Shown here: piece by piece, positions 7,694 through 16,051 of the stretch | Layout: each line of letters opens with the position of its first letter | Numbering within the stretch: position 1 is the stretch's first letter | DNA from: an uncultured Alphaproteobacteria bacterium | Lineage (GTDB): Bacteria; Pseudomonadota; Alphaproteobacteria; UBA11222 | Assembly (NCBI GenBank): GCA_937888955.1 | Contig: CALAQW010000028.1 | Span: 1-37,872, forward strand | DNA: 37,872 bases | Reading direction: 5' to 3' | Notes under the pieces: generated by a model | What the model was told of the DNA's origin: nothing | What the model saw: only the letters and a program-made list of their open reading frames with translations | The model's database searches: none | Position numbers and translations under genes: made by a program

Positions 7694-9261
7694 TGCGACA
7701 GGGACGGCCCACACGCCCGGGCGATGCAGAGGCTTTGCCGGCGGATGAATTTGAGACCTTTTCGGGTCATCGCGGCCTGCAGCATGAGGAACCACTGATA
7801 TTCGAACAGGACGCCGCGGGGCGTAGCGGCGTCGACCTGCCCGAACCACGCACCGACCTGCCTGACCGGCTGGGCACACTCAAACGGCGCGGCGCGGTTG
7901 GTCTGCCGGGGCTCTCCGAACCCCAGGTGATGCGGCATTTTGTGCGGCTCAGCCAGATGAACTATGCCATCGATGCGGGGCTTTACCCGCTTGGTTCCTG
8001 CACCATGAAGCATAATCCGCGCCTTAATGAGAAGATGGCGCGCTTACCTGGCTTTGCCGATATTCATCCGCTGCAACCGCAAGCCAGCGTGCAAGGCGCG
8101 CTTGAACTGATGGCGGAAGTCGGGCGCTGGCTCTGCGCCCTGACCGGCATGCCGGCTGTTGCCTTATCGCCCAAGGCGGGGGCGCATGGGGAACTCTGCG
8201 GTTTGATGGCCATCCGCGCGGCGCTGGACGCACGTGGCGAAACGCGTAACCGGGTGCTTGCCCCTGAATCAGCGCATGGCACAAATCCGGCAACAGCAGC
8301 CATGTGCGGCTACACCGTCGATCCGATTCCCGCCGATGCACGCGGCCGGGTGGATATGGCGGGGCTTAGGGAAAAGCTTGGCCCCGATGTTGCCGCGATC
8401 ATGGTGACCAACCCCAATACCTGCGGCCTGTTTGAAACCGACATCCTGGAAATGGCTGACGCAATCCACGCGGCGGGCGGCTATTTCTACTGCGACGGGG
8501 CGAACTTCAACGCGCTTGTCGGGCGGGTGCGGCCGGGCGATCTTGGGATCGACGCCATGCATATTAACCTGCACAAGACCTTTTCGACGCCACATGGCGG
8601 CGGCGGGCCGGGGGCTGGGCCTGTCGTCTTTTCAGACGCGCTTGCCGCCTATGCGCCGCTCCCGCTTGTTCAGAAATCCCAGAGCGGCGAATTCAGCCTG
8701 GTCGAGCAGCTTGATGATACAAACGCCGACACAGCATTCGGGCGGATGACAGCGTTTCACGGCCAGATGGGCATGTTCGTGCGCGCCTATGCCTATATGC
8801 TGAGCCATGGGGCCGACGGACTTCGGCAGGTCGCTGAAGATGCTGTCCTGTCAGCCAATTACATTCAGGCCTCGCTTGAGGCGGATATGAGCGCCTCATA
8901 TCCTGGCCCTTGTATGCATGAATGTCTGTTCGACGATCGGTTTTTGAAGGATACCGGTGTCTCCACCCTTGATTTTGCAAAGGCGATGATCGACGAGGGC
9001 TATCATCCGATGACGATGTATTTCCCGCTTGTCGTACATGGCGCATTGCTGATCGAGCCGACGGAGACGGAATCACGCGATGCGCTCGACCAGTTTATCG
9101 CGGTACTGCAGTCGCTGGCGCGCGATGCGAAAGCGGGCAATAGCGCACGTTTCACCGGCGCACCCTATCTGACGCCGCGCGGCAGGCTCGATGAAACCAA
9201 GGCCGCGCGCAAACCGGTCTTGCGCTGGCAACCGCCGGCTCCCGCCGAAGCAGCGGAATGA
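7690..9261 (+). CDS. gcvPB: Glycine dehydrogenase (decarboxylating) subunit 2
   Basis: This 523-residue PLP-bearing half of glycine decarboxylase removes CO2 from glycine and loads the aminomethyl group on GcvH. The PLP lysine is K296 in [21 protein letters not shown]. Other conserved blocks are [16 protein letters not shown] and the C-terminal [23 protein letters not shown]. The start overlaps the gcvPA stop in an ATGA arrangement; a second ATG three bases later is also possible. It is the last gene of the riboswitch-controlled operon, followed immediately by a strong terminator. The N-terminus is about 20 residues longer than in some homologues. Confidence 0.96.
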   Translation: MMRQGRPTRPGDAEALPADEFETFSGHRGLQHEEPLIFEQDAAGRSGVDLPEPRTDLPDRLGTLKRRGAVGLPGLSEPQVMRHFVRLSQMNYAIDAGLYPLGSCTMKHNPRLNEKMARLPGFADIHPLQPQASVQGALELMAEVGRWLCALTGMPAVALSPKAGAHGELCGLMAIRAALDARGETRNRVLAPESAHGTNPATAAMCGYTVDPIPADARGRVDMAGLREKLGPDVAAIMVTNPNTCGLFETDILEMADAIHAAGGYFYCDGANFNALVGRVRPGDLGIDAMHINLHKTFSTPHGGGGPGAGPVVFSDALAAYAPLPLVQKSQSGEFSLVEQLDDTNADTAFGRMTAFHGQMGMFVRAYAYMLSHGADGLRQVAEDAVLSANYIQASLEADMSASYPGPCMHECLFDDRFLKDTGVSTLDFAKAMIDEGYHPMTMYFPLVVHGALLIEPTETESRDALDQFIAVLQSLARDAKAGNSARFTGAPYLTPRGRLDETKAARKPVLRWQPPAPAEAAE

Positions 9262-9294
9262 AAAAAGGCCCGGCAATCGCTTGCCGGGCCTCTT
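9261..9294. terminator. Bidirectional intrinsic terminator between gcvPB and amidohydrolase
   Basis: GGCCCGGCAA (9267-9276) and TTGCCGGGCC (9281-9290) make a perfect 10-bp stem with a TCGC loop. It is preceded by six A (9261-9266) and followed by TCTT, so it can serve both converging genes. The A-run gives the better U-tract to the minus-strand amidohydrolase transcript. Confidence 0.88.
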
Positions 9295-9320
9295 AATCAA
9301 TTCAGCGCCAACCGCGGTGC

Positions 9321-10478
9321 TTATTCAGCAGCTTCCGCCTGCATGCGCCAGGATTCATTTCCCGCCGGCAGGTTGAACACGCCCGCGACATTGTCGCGCA
9401 TGATCATCTGCCGCTGCTGTTCGGTCAGCCCGCTGGCATGATCGGCAAGCAGTTCCTGCGACAGCGGCCAGGTGGAATCGGTATGCGGGAAATCATTGGC
9501 CCACAAAAGCTGTTTGGCATCCATCATGCCTGCCTGTACCGACTGGAAGGCTGTCCAATCGTCCTGGAAAGTGGTCCAGACATTGGATTTGAGATATTCG
9601 CTCGGCAGTTTACTGAGCCCTTTGATGATACCGTCTTCCGCCGCATTGAAGGCCGCGTGATCCATCCGGTAGCGGTAATGCGGCATCCAGCCGGCATCGC
9701 CTTCCGCACAGACAAGTTTCAGCTTGGGGAACCGCTCAAACGCGCCGCCCAGCACCATCAGCCCGACCACATCCTGCACGGCGCGGATAATGGCAAGGAA
9801 GCCGTTCATCGGATGGCCGCGCCGTTCATCATAGATGCTACCGCCGCGTGAAGTCAGAATGTGGAAGCAGATCGGCAGATCAAGATCTACCGCGCATTCC
9901 CAGAGCGCGTCATAGTCGGGATGATCGTAATCCTCGTAACCGGGCATGCCGGGCATCATCATGCCGACCATGCCCATCTCCTTCGCGGTCCGAAAATCCT
10001 CAATCGCGCTGTCCACATCGCGCACCGCCGTCATGGCAAGTCCGAACAGCCGATCGGGCTGATCAGCGCAGAAAGTCTGCAGCCAGCGGTTATAGGCTTT
10101 CATGCAGGCATCTTTGTAATCCATGTCGCGATGGGTGCAGATCCCCATGCCAAGCGAGGAATAAATGATTTCCGCCGCAATCCCGTCGCGATCCATATCG
10201 GCCGCGCGGGCCTTGCCATTCCAGCCGCCTGCACGGGTTTCATCAAATGTCATCGCCTGGGCACGTTTGGCGCGTTCCGCAACAGTGCGCCCGGCACCAT
10301 CGATAAAGCCGATTGGCGCAGTCTTGCGCATACCCTCGATCACATAGATATCGGCACCATCCTCACGCTTGACGATGCGCGGTGCGGTATCGCGATATTT
10401 CGGGTCGATAAAATCAACGTAACAGTTGGGCGGCTCGACAATATGTGAATCCGCTGAAATCGTGCCTCTGGGTATCAT
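9321..10478 (-). CDS. Amidohydrolase family protein (amidohydrolase-2 / ACMSD-like)
   Basis: This 385-residue metal-dependent TIM-barrel hydrolase or decarboxylase belongs to the amidohydrolase-2 group. The N-terminal metal motif is SADSHIVEPP (D10, H12). A histidine sits at the strand-end block LPICFHILTSRGG, CAEGDAGWMPHYRYRMDH follows, and the C-terminal Asp block is LLWANDFPHTDSTWP. There is no signal peptide, so it is cytoplasmic. The start is strong: AAGAGGAGAGG precedes the ATG. Homologues act in aromatic-ring degradation (decarboxylation of 2-amino-3-carboxymuconate semialdehyde and similar compounds) or are of unknown substrate; nothing nearby identifies the substrate. It is convergent with gcvPB and shares its terminator. 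Confidence 0.87.
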   Translation of the reverse strand: MIPRGTISADSHIVEPPNCYVDFIDPKYRDTAPRIVKREDGADIYVIEGMRKTAPIGFIDGAGRTVAERAKRAQAMTFDETRAGGWNGKARAADMDRDGIAAEIIYSSLGMGICTHRDMDYKDACMKAYNRWLQTFCADQPDRLFGLAMTAVRDVDSAIEDFRTAKEMGMVGMMMPGMPGYEDYDHPDYDALWECAVDLDLPICFHILTSRGGSIYDERRGHPMNGFLAIIRAVQDVVGLMVLGGAFERFPKLKLVCAEGDAGWMPHYRYRMDHAAFNAAEDGIIKGLSKLPSEYLKSNVWTTFQDDWTAFQSVQAGMMDAKQLLWANDFPHTDSTWPLSQELLADHASGLTEQQRQMIMRDNVAGVFNLPAGNESWRMQAEAAE

Positions 10479-10621
10479 CCTGTCCTCTCCTCTTGCTTAT
10501 TCTTCAATATCGTTGAGCTGACTATAACATAGTGACCAAGCAAGCGGCGAGCCCCGAACCGACAAGAGCTGCCTAACGCATAGACGACGGCCATCGCATG
10601 CTCAGGAAAAGTACGACAGGC

Positions 10622-10676
10622 CAAATAAAAATCCCGCGTTTCGCCTGCCCTGTTCGGACAGTACGAGACACGGGAT
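10622..10676 (-). terminator. Compound intrinsic terminator after the multihaem cytochrome gene
   Basis: Read on the minus strand, ATCCCGTGTCTCG (10676-10664) pairs with CGAAACGCGGGAT (10643-10631) with one mismatch and one wobble, and is followed directly by TTTTATTT. The apical loop carries its own CTGT/ACAG mini-hairpin. It lies about 90 bases after the cytochrome stop. The rest of 10479-10768 contains only the 5' region of the amidohydrolase gene and no coding sequence that I can support. Confidence 0.75.
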
Positions 10677-10768
10677 CAAATGACACGCTGCTGATTGAGC
10701 CAACCGGGTCTTCTATATCGCAACACAGAGGCACCAAAGCTCCAGGTGGAGGAGCACTCAGTCAGACA

Positions 10769-12112
10769 CTAACTTGCAATTGCGCCCTGCATGCCTTTCA
10801 GCGCCTTGTTGAACCGCCAGGAGCTATAGCTATCCTCACGGTCGACCGCGTTATAAACCGCATCGAGTGCGGTTTGCAGTTTGCGGGCTTTCGCATCGGA
10901 AACCATCTGCGCATCCACCATGGCCGCGATGATCGAATCCATCGCCATCGCAACCTGCTCTGCCGCGGCATAGTCGGCATATTCGCCTTCCAGGCCGGTC
11001 TTGATCAGACCCCCCAGAATCGCCTGCATGGCGTCCGCATCAAAGTTGTGCGATGCGAATTTCTGTACCAATTCATCGGTCAGCACACGCAAATCACGGG
11101 CTGCGGAAACCATTTGCGGCATGCCTTGCGAGGCGGCCTTGTGCAAGGCGCGGATCTTACCCGCCATTGCCTTGCCGCGCGCGGGCTCGACCGCATCCGC
11201 GACAATCCGCAACATCAGAAGGCTTGCGCCATTGACATGCGGCATGCCCGGCGTGCGATTGCCGGTACTTGTCGGCCGCCAGTCAACTTTACTCATCGAT
11301 GAGTGGCACGCATGACAATCAAACAGCACAAGCTCGGGGAACATACCATCGCGGTTACGCTTGGGGTCGGTAAGAGCCGCCAGAAGTTCCCGCGCGGCAA
11401 CCGCCTGCCCGACCGCCCATAGCTGGACGCCATCACTGACCTGCTTGCGCTTGCGGTAATCCTCGTCGATCACGAAATGCGCCGGCTGGATCTGTGTGAA
11501 TGTGTCCAGCTCAAACGACATACGCGGATGCCCGGCCCCCATGATCCGATGGGTCACGAATTTGTCCTTATTGCCGAAATGGCAGGACAGACAAAGCTCC
11601 GCACGTGCAACCGGGTCGTCAGTCGGATATAGCCCAAGCGAGATATTTTCGGCATGGGGCGGGCCGACCGCATGGCTGCTCAACCATTTCTCGCTGCCGC
11701 CGTGACAGGCTTCGCATCCGACCCCTTCACTCAACTGAAAAGACGGTCCCCTTTGCGCGGCCGGCACATTATCGGCATGACAGTCAAGGCACAGATCCGC
11801 CTCATGGGCATTTTTCAAACCCAGATTGCGGGCAATCCGCTTCGATTCATCATTGAGCAGCACCTCATATGCCTTGGCATGCTTGTCCTTCCGTACCCAG
11901 GTGACATATTCGTTCAGCAATACCGTGGATTGCGTGAAACTTGTCACCGCGCCGTGGCAAGTACTGCTGGCACAGGAAGCAACCCCCAGATGCATGACCT
12001 TGTCATTCTGCGGCAATGGCGCGTCATCGGCGACTGCCTGCCCTGCCGCGACCATCCAGGCCAGCGCAATACCGGCCAATGCCAGACAAAAAAGCCGCCG
12101 GGCATTCAACAT
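10769..12112 (-). CDS. Pentahaem c-type cytochrome, cytochrome c554-like
   Basis: This 447-residue exported multihaem cytochrome has a signal peptide (MLNARRLFCLALAGIALAWM through AVADD). Four CXXCH sites are visible: C108-H112, C133-H137, C174-H178 and C266-H270. A fifth, unusual site at C47-ASST-C52-H53 has four residues between the cysteines. The C-terminal 170 residues are helical and haem-free. Several distal histidines (HRIMGAGHPRMSF, QPAHFVID) could be axial ligands. It resembles cytochrome c554-type electron-transfer proteins of the periplasm; the donor and acceptor are unknown. I use ATG 12112, preceded by GGCGGGGGA; longer versions lack a site. It is divergent from gspE. Confidence 0.85.
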   Translation of the reverse strand: MLNARRLFCLALAGIALAWMVAAGQAVADDAPLPQNDKVMHLGVASCASSTCHGAVTSFTQSTVLLNEYVTWVRKDKHAKAYEVLLNDESKRIARNLGLKNAHEADLCLDCHADNVPAAQRGPSFQLSEGVGCEACHGGSEKWLSSHAVGPPHAENISLGLYPTDDPVARAELCLSCHFGNKDKFVTHRIMGAGHPRMSFELDTFTQIQPAHFVIDEDYRKRKQVSDGVQLWAVGQAVAARELLAALTDPKRNRDGMFPELVLFDCHACHSSMSKVDWRPTSTGNRTPGMPHVNGASLLMLRIVADAVEPARGKAMAGKIRALHKAASQGMPQMVSAARDLRVLTDELVQKFASHNFDADAMQAILGGLIKTGLEGEYADYAAAEQVAMAMDSIIAAMVDAQMVSDAKARKLQTALDAVYNAVDREDSYSSWRFNKALKGMQGAIAS

Positions 12113-12262
12113 GCCTCTTTTTCCCCCGCCCATGCAAAGCATCGTGCAAGACCCCGCTGTCAGATGCGTCGATAATTCAGCTACAATAATAGGGTAAGAC
12201 CTAATTGTGAGGTAAAATCAACTGCGTCGCTAAAATTTTATTGATAATTGTGGCATTACTGC

Positions 12263-14092
12263 ATGTCTGTTACTGGCAAACAGACAATTTTCGACCATCA
12301 TTGCCCAACATGGACCTGCGATAGTCCGCGCCGGGTGATTCGACAGACAATGTCGCGCCAAGAAGGCCAACATCGCAGCCATCACTTCAGTCAGGCAATT
12401 GTTTTGAGCAGTCAGACCGACAAGATTATCGATTATCTTCTGTCCCGCGGCGCGGTTGACGCGGCGCAGATTCGCCGTGCCGCGCGCGCGCGCGAGGCAA
12501 GCAAAGGCCGGGTCGATCTGGCGCTGACACGGCTTGGGCTTGTGGCTGAAAAAGCACTCGCGGAAGCCTATGCGGCAATCCTTGAGCTACCGCGTATCGC
12601 AGCCCGTGATTTTCCCCAGGCGCCGGTTCTGGACGGTGAGGTTTCGGTACCATTCCTGCGCAATTCGCGGCTGCTGCCGATCCGGGTTACGCCAGAGGCA
12701 GTCGCGGTTGCCGCCGCCGATCCCCTGGACAGGACTGCGATTGATGCCATCGGACTGGCACTCGGCCGGCCTGTCGAAATCTATGTCGGCCTGCCAACCG
12801 ATATCGACGCGGCAATGGCCAGACTGTTTGGCACCGGGCCGACCGGCAATGCCGCCAAAGCCGAAGTCACCAGCCAAGCAACAGGCCATGACGCAGCCGC
12901 CGATATTCAGCATCTGCAAGAACAGGATACCGACGCGGCGGCTGTCCGGCTGCTCAATCAGATTATCGCCGGCGCGGTCGCAAACAAGGCATCCGATATA
13001 CATATCGAACCGTTCGATCAAACGCTCCACATCCGCTACCGGGTTGACGGGCAACTGCGCCATGCCGCAGCGCCCGACAAAAACCTGCACCGTACCCTGA
13101 TCGGCCGGATCAAGATCCTCGCCGGTATGGACATTACTGAGCAGCGAAAGCCACAGGACGGCCGCTGCCGCATTACAGCGGAAGGACGGCAGATCGATCT
13201 GCGTGTGTCGCTTTTGCCAAGCCTTTATGGCGAAAGCGCGGTCTTGCGTATCCTCGATCAGGATCGCGCGGCACTTGATCTTGACGATCTGGGCTTTGAG
13301 CGCGCATTGCAGGACCAGATCGGCACATTGATCCGGCAGCCGCATGGCATCATGCTGATCTGTGGCCCGACCGGCAGCGGCAAGACGACAAGCCTTTACG
13401 CCATTCTCAGGCAATTGAAGGCAGAGCAGACAAAGATCGTCACTGTCGAGGACCCGGTCGAGTATCAACTCGAAGGTATCAGCCAGATTCAGACCCGCCC
13501 CAATATCGGGCTTGGGTTTGCCGAGGTACTGCGATCGGTTCTACGACATGACCCTGACGTCATCATGGTTGGCGAGGCGCGCGATGCGGAAACCGCCCGC
13601 ACTGCCGTTCAGGCGGCGCTGACCGGCCATCTTGTCCTGTGCTCGGTGCACACCAACGACGCTGCCGGGGCCATCGCACGGCTCATCGATATGGGTGTCG
13701 AGCCTTATCTGCTGGCCTCGACCCTGCGCGGTGTGCTCGCGCAACGGCTGGTCCGGCGCTTGTGCCCCGCCTGTCGTGAAGCCGATCCACATGCCGGCAC
13801 ACTTGCCGCGGATTATGCCGATACCCCTGAAATCCCGCGCGATGGCGCATATTACCGCCCGGTGGGATGCGAAGCTTGTGGCCAAACAGGTTTTACAGGC
13901 CGCATCGCCATTGCCGAATATCTGCCGGCGACAGCAACAATCCGCCAGTGCATCATCGATCGCAGACCAAGCAGCGATATTCACGATACGGCGCGGCAGG
14001 CAGGAATGCGCAGCCTGCGTATCGACGGGCTCGTCAAAGCGGCGGGCGGCATCACCGCCATTCAGGAAGTTCTGGGGGTTACCGTAGAATGA
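12263..14092 (+). CDS. gspE: GspE/PulE/PilB-type secretion or pilus assembly ATPase
   Basis: This AAA-type hexameric ATPase powers type II secretion or type IV pilus systems. An N-terminal MshEN/GspE-N domain (RVDLALTRLGLVAEKALAEA) is followed by SDIHIEPFDQTLHIRYRVDG, Walker A GPTGSGKTTS near residue 370, the Asp box around EDPVEY, and Walker B DPDVIMVGEARDAETA. A zinc-binding module follows with two CXXC pairs (LCPAC and CEACGQTGFTGR). The start is uncertain: ATG 12263 is used, ATG 12350 is an alternative, and neither has a good ribosome-binding site. It is followed 61 bases later by gspF. No secretin, pseudopilin or other Gsp gene is in the window, so this may belong to a minimal or dispersed system. 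Confidence 0.88.
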   Translation: MSVTGKQTIFDHHCPTWTCDSPRRVIRQTMSRQEGQHRSHHFSQAIVLSSQTDKIIDYLLSRGAVDAAQIRRAARAREASKGRVDLALTRLGLVAEKALAEAYAAILELPRIAARDFPQAPVLDGEVSVPFLRNSRLLPIRVTPEAVAVAAADPLDRTAIDAIGLALGRPVEIYVGLPTDIDAAMARLFGTGPTGNAAKAEVTSQATGHDAAADIQHLQEQDTDAAAVRLLNQIIAGAVANKASDIHIEPFDQTLHIRYRVDGQLRHAAAPDKNLHRTLIGRIKILAGMDITEQRKPQDGRCRITAEGRQIDLRVSLLPSLYGESAVLRILDQDRAALDLDDLGFERALQDQIGTLIRQPHGIMLICGPTGSGKTTSLYAILRQLKAEQTKIVTVEDPVEYQLEGISQIQTRPNIGLGFAEVLRSVLRHDPDVIMVGEARDAETARTAVQAALTGHLVLCSVHTNDAAGAIARLIDMGVEPYLLASTLRGVLAQRLVRRLCPACREADPHAGTLAADYADTPEIPRDGAYYRPVGCEACGQTGFTGRIAIAEYLPATATIRQCIIDRRPSSDIHDTARQAGMRSLRIDGLVKAAGGITAIQEVLGVTVE

Positions 14093-14153
14093 GTGCGCGC
14101 CTGTTCCCTCTCCCCGCCCCCGCCTGTCACTGAACAATGGAAAGCATGGACAG

Positions 14154-15275
14154 TTGAAAGCAGCACAAGTAAAGCCCGGGCAGTTCAGGGTTCGCCGGCC
14201 CGCCCTGGGCCGCGGACAGGCGGATACGAAACCGTCGCGGCAGGCACTGGCATTATTTGCGCGCTCGCTCGCCATGTTGTTGCGCGCCGGTCTGCCGATG
14301 ACAGAAAGCGTGCATTTTGCGGCTGAGGCGGCAGGCGACACATTCGCGCCCCTGTCTGATGCCCTGATAACCGAGATACGCGCGGGCAATGGCTTGTCGG
14401 AAAGCCTTGATGCCGTCGACACGGCGGCGCAGCCGGTTTTCGATCCCGCCTACCGCGCGCTGATCGCGGCGGGAGAGGCGACCGGCACCCTCGACCAGAC
14501 ACTTGACCGGCTTGCCGACTATCTTGAGAGAGCTGAAAAACTGGCCACCGCGATCCGGACGGCTTTGATTTATCCTGCCTTTTTGTTGGGCGCCACGGTC
14601 ATTTCGCTGCTCGTCCTGCTGCTGTTTGTCATTCCGCGCTATGAGATATTGTTCAGCGGAATGGGCACGGAACTGCCCTTCATCACCCGCCTTGTCATCG
14701 GGCTTGGCGATGTGATGCAAATGGCGGCATGGCTTGTGCCATTGCTCATCCTGTTTGGCTGGCTTTACTGGCGGCAAAACCGGCACAAACTCGAATTCCG
14801 CATCCGGCGGGACCGGGCATTACTGGCCCTTCCCTTTATCGGGCCGCTTGTGCAGAAGATGGTTCTTGAGCGGTGCGTGCGGATCCTTGCCGAACTTGTC
14901 ACAAGCAAGGTTGATCTGCCCTCCGCGCTTGCGCTGGCCGCAGATGCGGCGGGCAACCGGATCATCGCCTCGGACCTGAATGACGCAGCCGCCAGACTGC
15001 GCGAGGGGCAGCCGCTATCGGCGGCCCTTGGCAGCTCCGAACGCTTTCCGGACCTGTTCATCCAGCTGGCGAAAGTCGGTGAGGAAAGCGGCAAGCTCGA
15101 CGGTATGCTGACGCATCTTGCGGACATCTATGCACTTGATGTCGAAGCGGCGACCCGCCGATTGGTCACCATGATCGAACCGGCCCTGATCCTGCTGATC
15201 GGCCTGCTGATGGGGTTCATCGTCATCGCCATGATCAGCGCCGTCATCACCGTCAATGATCTGACAGTGCTATGA
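14154..15275 (+). CDS. gspF: GspF/PilC-type inner-membrane platform protein
   Basis: This 373-residue polytopic membrane protein is the partner of GspE. Two T2SSF repeats are visible. The first includes FARSLAMLLRAGLPMTESV and GEATGTLDQTLDRLADYLE. The second includes RCVRILAELVTSKVDLPSALALAA and VGEESGKLDGMLTHLADIY. Membrane segments lie near residues 140-165, 185-210 and at the C-terminus. The only start that keeps the first repeat is TTG 14154, which overlaps the TGA of a six-codon mini-ORF (MESMDS, 14137-14157); translation may be re-initiated there. The N-terminus is about 30 residues shorter than classical GspF, which may remove part of the GspE-contacting region. Confidence 0.87.
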   Translation: MKAAQVKPGQFRVRRPALGRGQADTKPSRQALALFARSLAMLLRAGLPMTESVHFAAEAAGDTFAPLSDALITEIRAGNGLSESLDAVDTAAQPVFDPAYRALIAAGEATGTLDQTLDRLADYLERAEKLATAIRTALIYPAFLLGATVISLLVLLLFVIPRYEILFSGMGTELPFITRLVIGLGDVMQMAAWLVPLLILFGWLYWRQNRHKLEFRIRRDRALLALPFIGPLVQKMVLERCVRILAELVTSKVDLPSALALAADAAGNRIIASDLNDAAARLREGQPLSAALGSSERFPDLFIQLAKVGEESGKLDGMLTHLADIYALDVEAATRRLVTMIEPALILLIGLLMGFIVIAMISAVITVNDLTVL

Positions 15276-15306
15276 TTGCTTTTCGCCGATCAGCATATAG
15301 CAGCGC

Positions 15307-15333
15307 GCAAAATTGTTCTGATGACAATTTTGC
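15307..15333 (+). other. Perfect 10-bp hairpin between gspF and flavin-fold gene
   Basis: GCAAAATTGT (15307-15316) and ACAATTTTGC (15324-15333) form a perfect inverted repeat with a 7-base centre. No T-tract follows and the stem is AT-rich. It could be an operator for the gene at 15408 or a weak transcript end after gspF. The remaining intergenic sequence shows nothing else. Confidence 0.5.
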
Positions 15334-15407
15334 AGGTCAACACCTGACTGGAAGATGATTAAATAAGGAACTTCCGCAATCTGCACCGTCTTTTAGGGGA
15401 GAAAGCC

Positions 15408-15962
15408 ATGGCAGAGTTCTTTACCGAGGTAACCGAGGCGCAGCAGAAATTCATTGCCGCACAGCACATGTTCTTCGTCGCCACCGCGGCATCCGAGGGT
15501 CGCATCAGCCTGTCGCCCAAGGGGCTTGATACCTTCCGCTGCCTGACACCCAATCTGGTCGGCTATCTCGATCTGGTCGGTAGCGGTAACGAAACCGCCG
15601 CCTATCTCAAAGCCGATGGGCGGATTACCTTCATGTTCTGCGCCTTTCAGGGGCGACCGCTGATCCTGCGGCTGTATGGAAAAGGCAGAACCGTGCAGCC
15701 GCATTCGCCCGACTGGCCGGAGTTTGCCGCACAGTTCCCCGACATGGCAGGGGCACGGCAGATTATCCTTGCGGATATCCAGAGCGTGCAGACCTCCTGC
15801 GGCTATGCGGTGCCTGAATATGAACTGAAACAGGACCGCAAGGTGCTGAGCGACTGGCTTGACAATAAGGGCGCGGACGGGCTGCATGCCTATCAGCGGG
15901 AAAAGAACATGGTCAGCATTGACGGTTTCGATACGGGCCTGTTCCCAATCAAGGCCGATTAG
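15408..15962 (+). CDS. Pyridoxamine 5'-phosphate oxidase-fold family protein
   Basis: This 184-residue cytoplasmic protein has the split-barrel flavin-binding fold. MFFVATAASEGRISLSPKGLDTFRCL and GRITFMFCAFQGRPLILRLYGKGR are the hallmark of the PPOX-like family that binds FMN, F420 or haem. GGGGAGAAAG lies upstream of the ATG. Members are often reductases or oxidases of unknown physiological substrate. It is unlikely to be PdxH itself, because the C-terminal PdxH signature is absent. It is co-oriented with the serine hydrolase 90 bases downstream. Confidence 0.85.
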   Translation: MAEFFTEVTEAQQKFIAAQHMFFVATAASEGRISLSPKGLDTFRCLTPNLVGYLDLVGSGNETAAYLKADGRITFMFCAFQGRPLILRLYGKGRTVQPHSPDWPEFAAQFPDMAGARQIILADIQSVQTSCGYAVPEYELKQDRKVLSDWLDNKGADGLHAYQREKNMVSIDGFDTGLFPIKAD

Positions 15963-16051
15963 CGCACGATAGACGCTCAGAAGACGGAACGCGCGAAAGA
16001 CGAACCGCCCGCACCAAACGAGAAAAATAAATACGTCAGAGGGAGCCCAAC

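Noticed and set aside
9438-10448. Plus-strand frames over the amidohydrolase
   Set aside because: They lie opposite a strongly supported family gene with a good start and show no motif.
10598-11302. Plus-strand ORF of 234 codons over the 3' end of the cytochrome gene
   Set aside because: It is antisense to a gene with five haem motifs, has no ribosome-binding site or recognisable domain, and begins inside the terminator region.
12587-14422. Two long minus-strand frames (12587-13468 and 13541-14422)
   Set aside because: Both are antisense shadows of gspE and the start of gspF; their peptides have no domain and composition typical of reversed GC-rich coding sequence.
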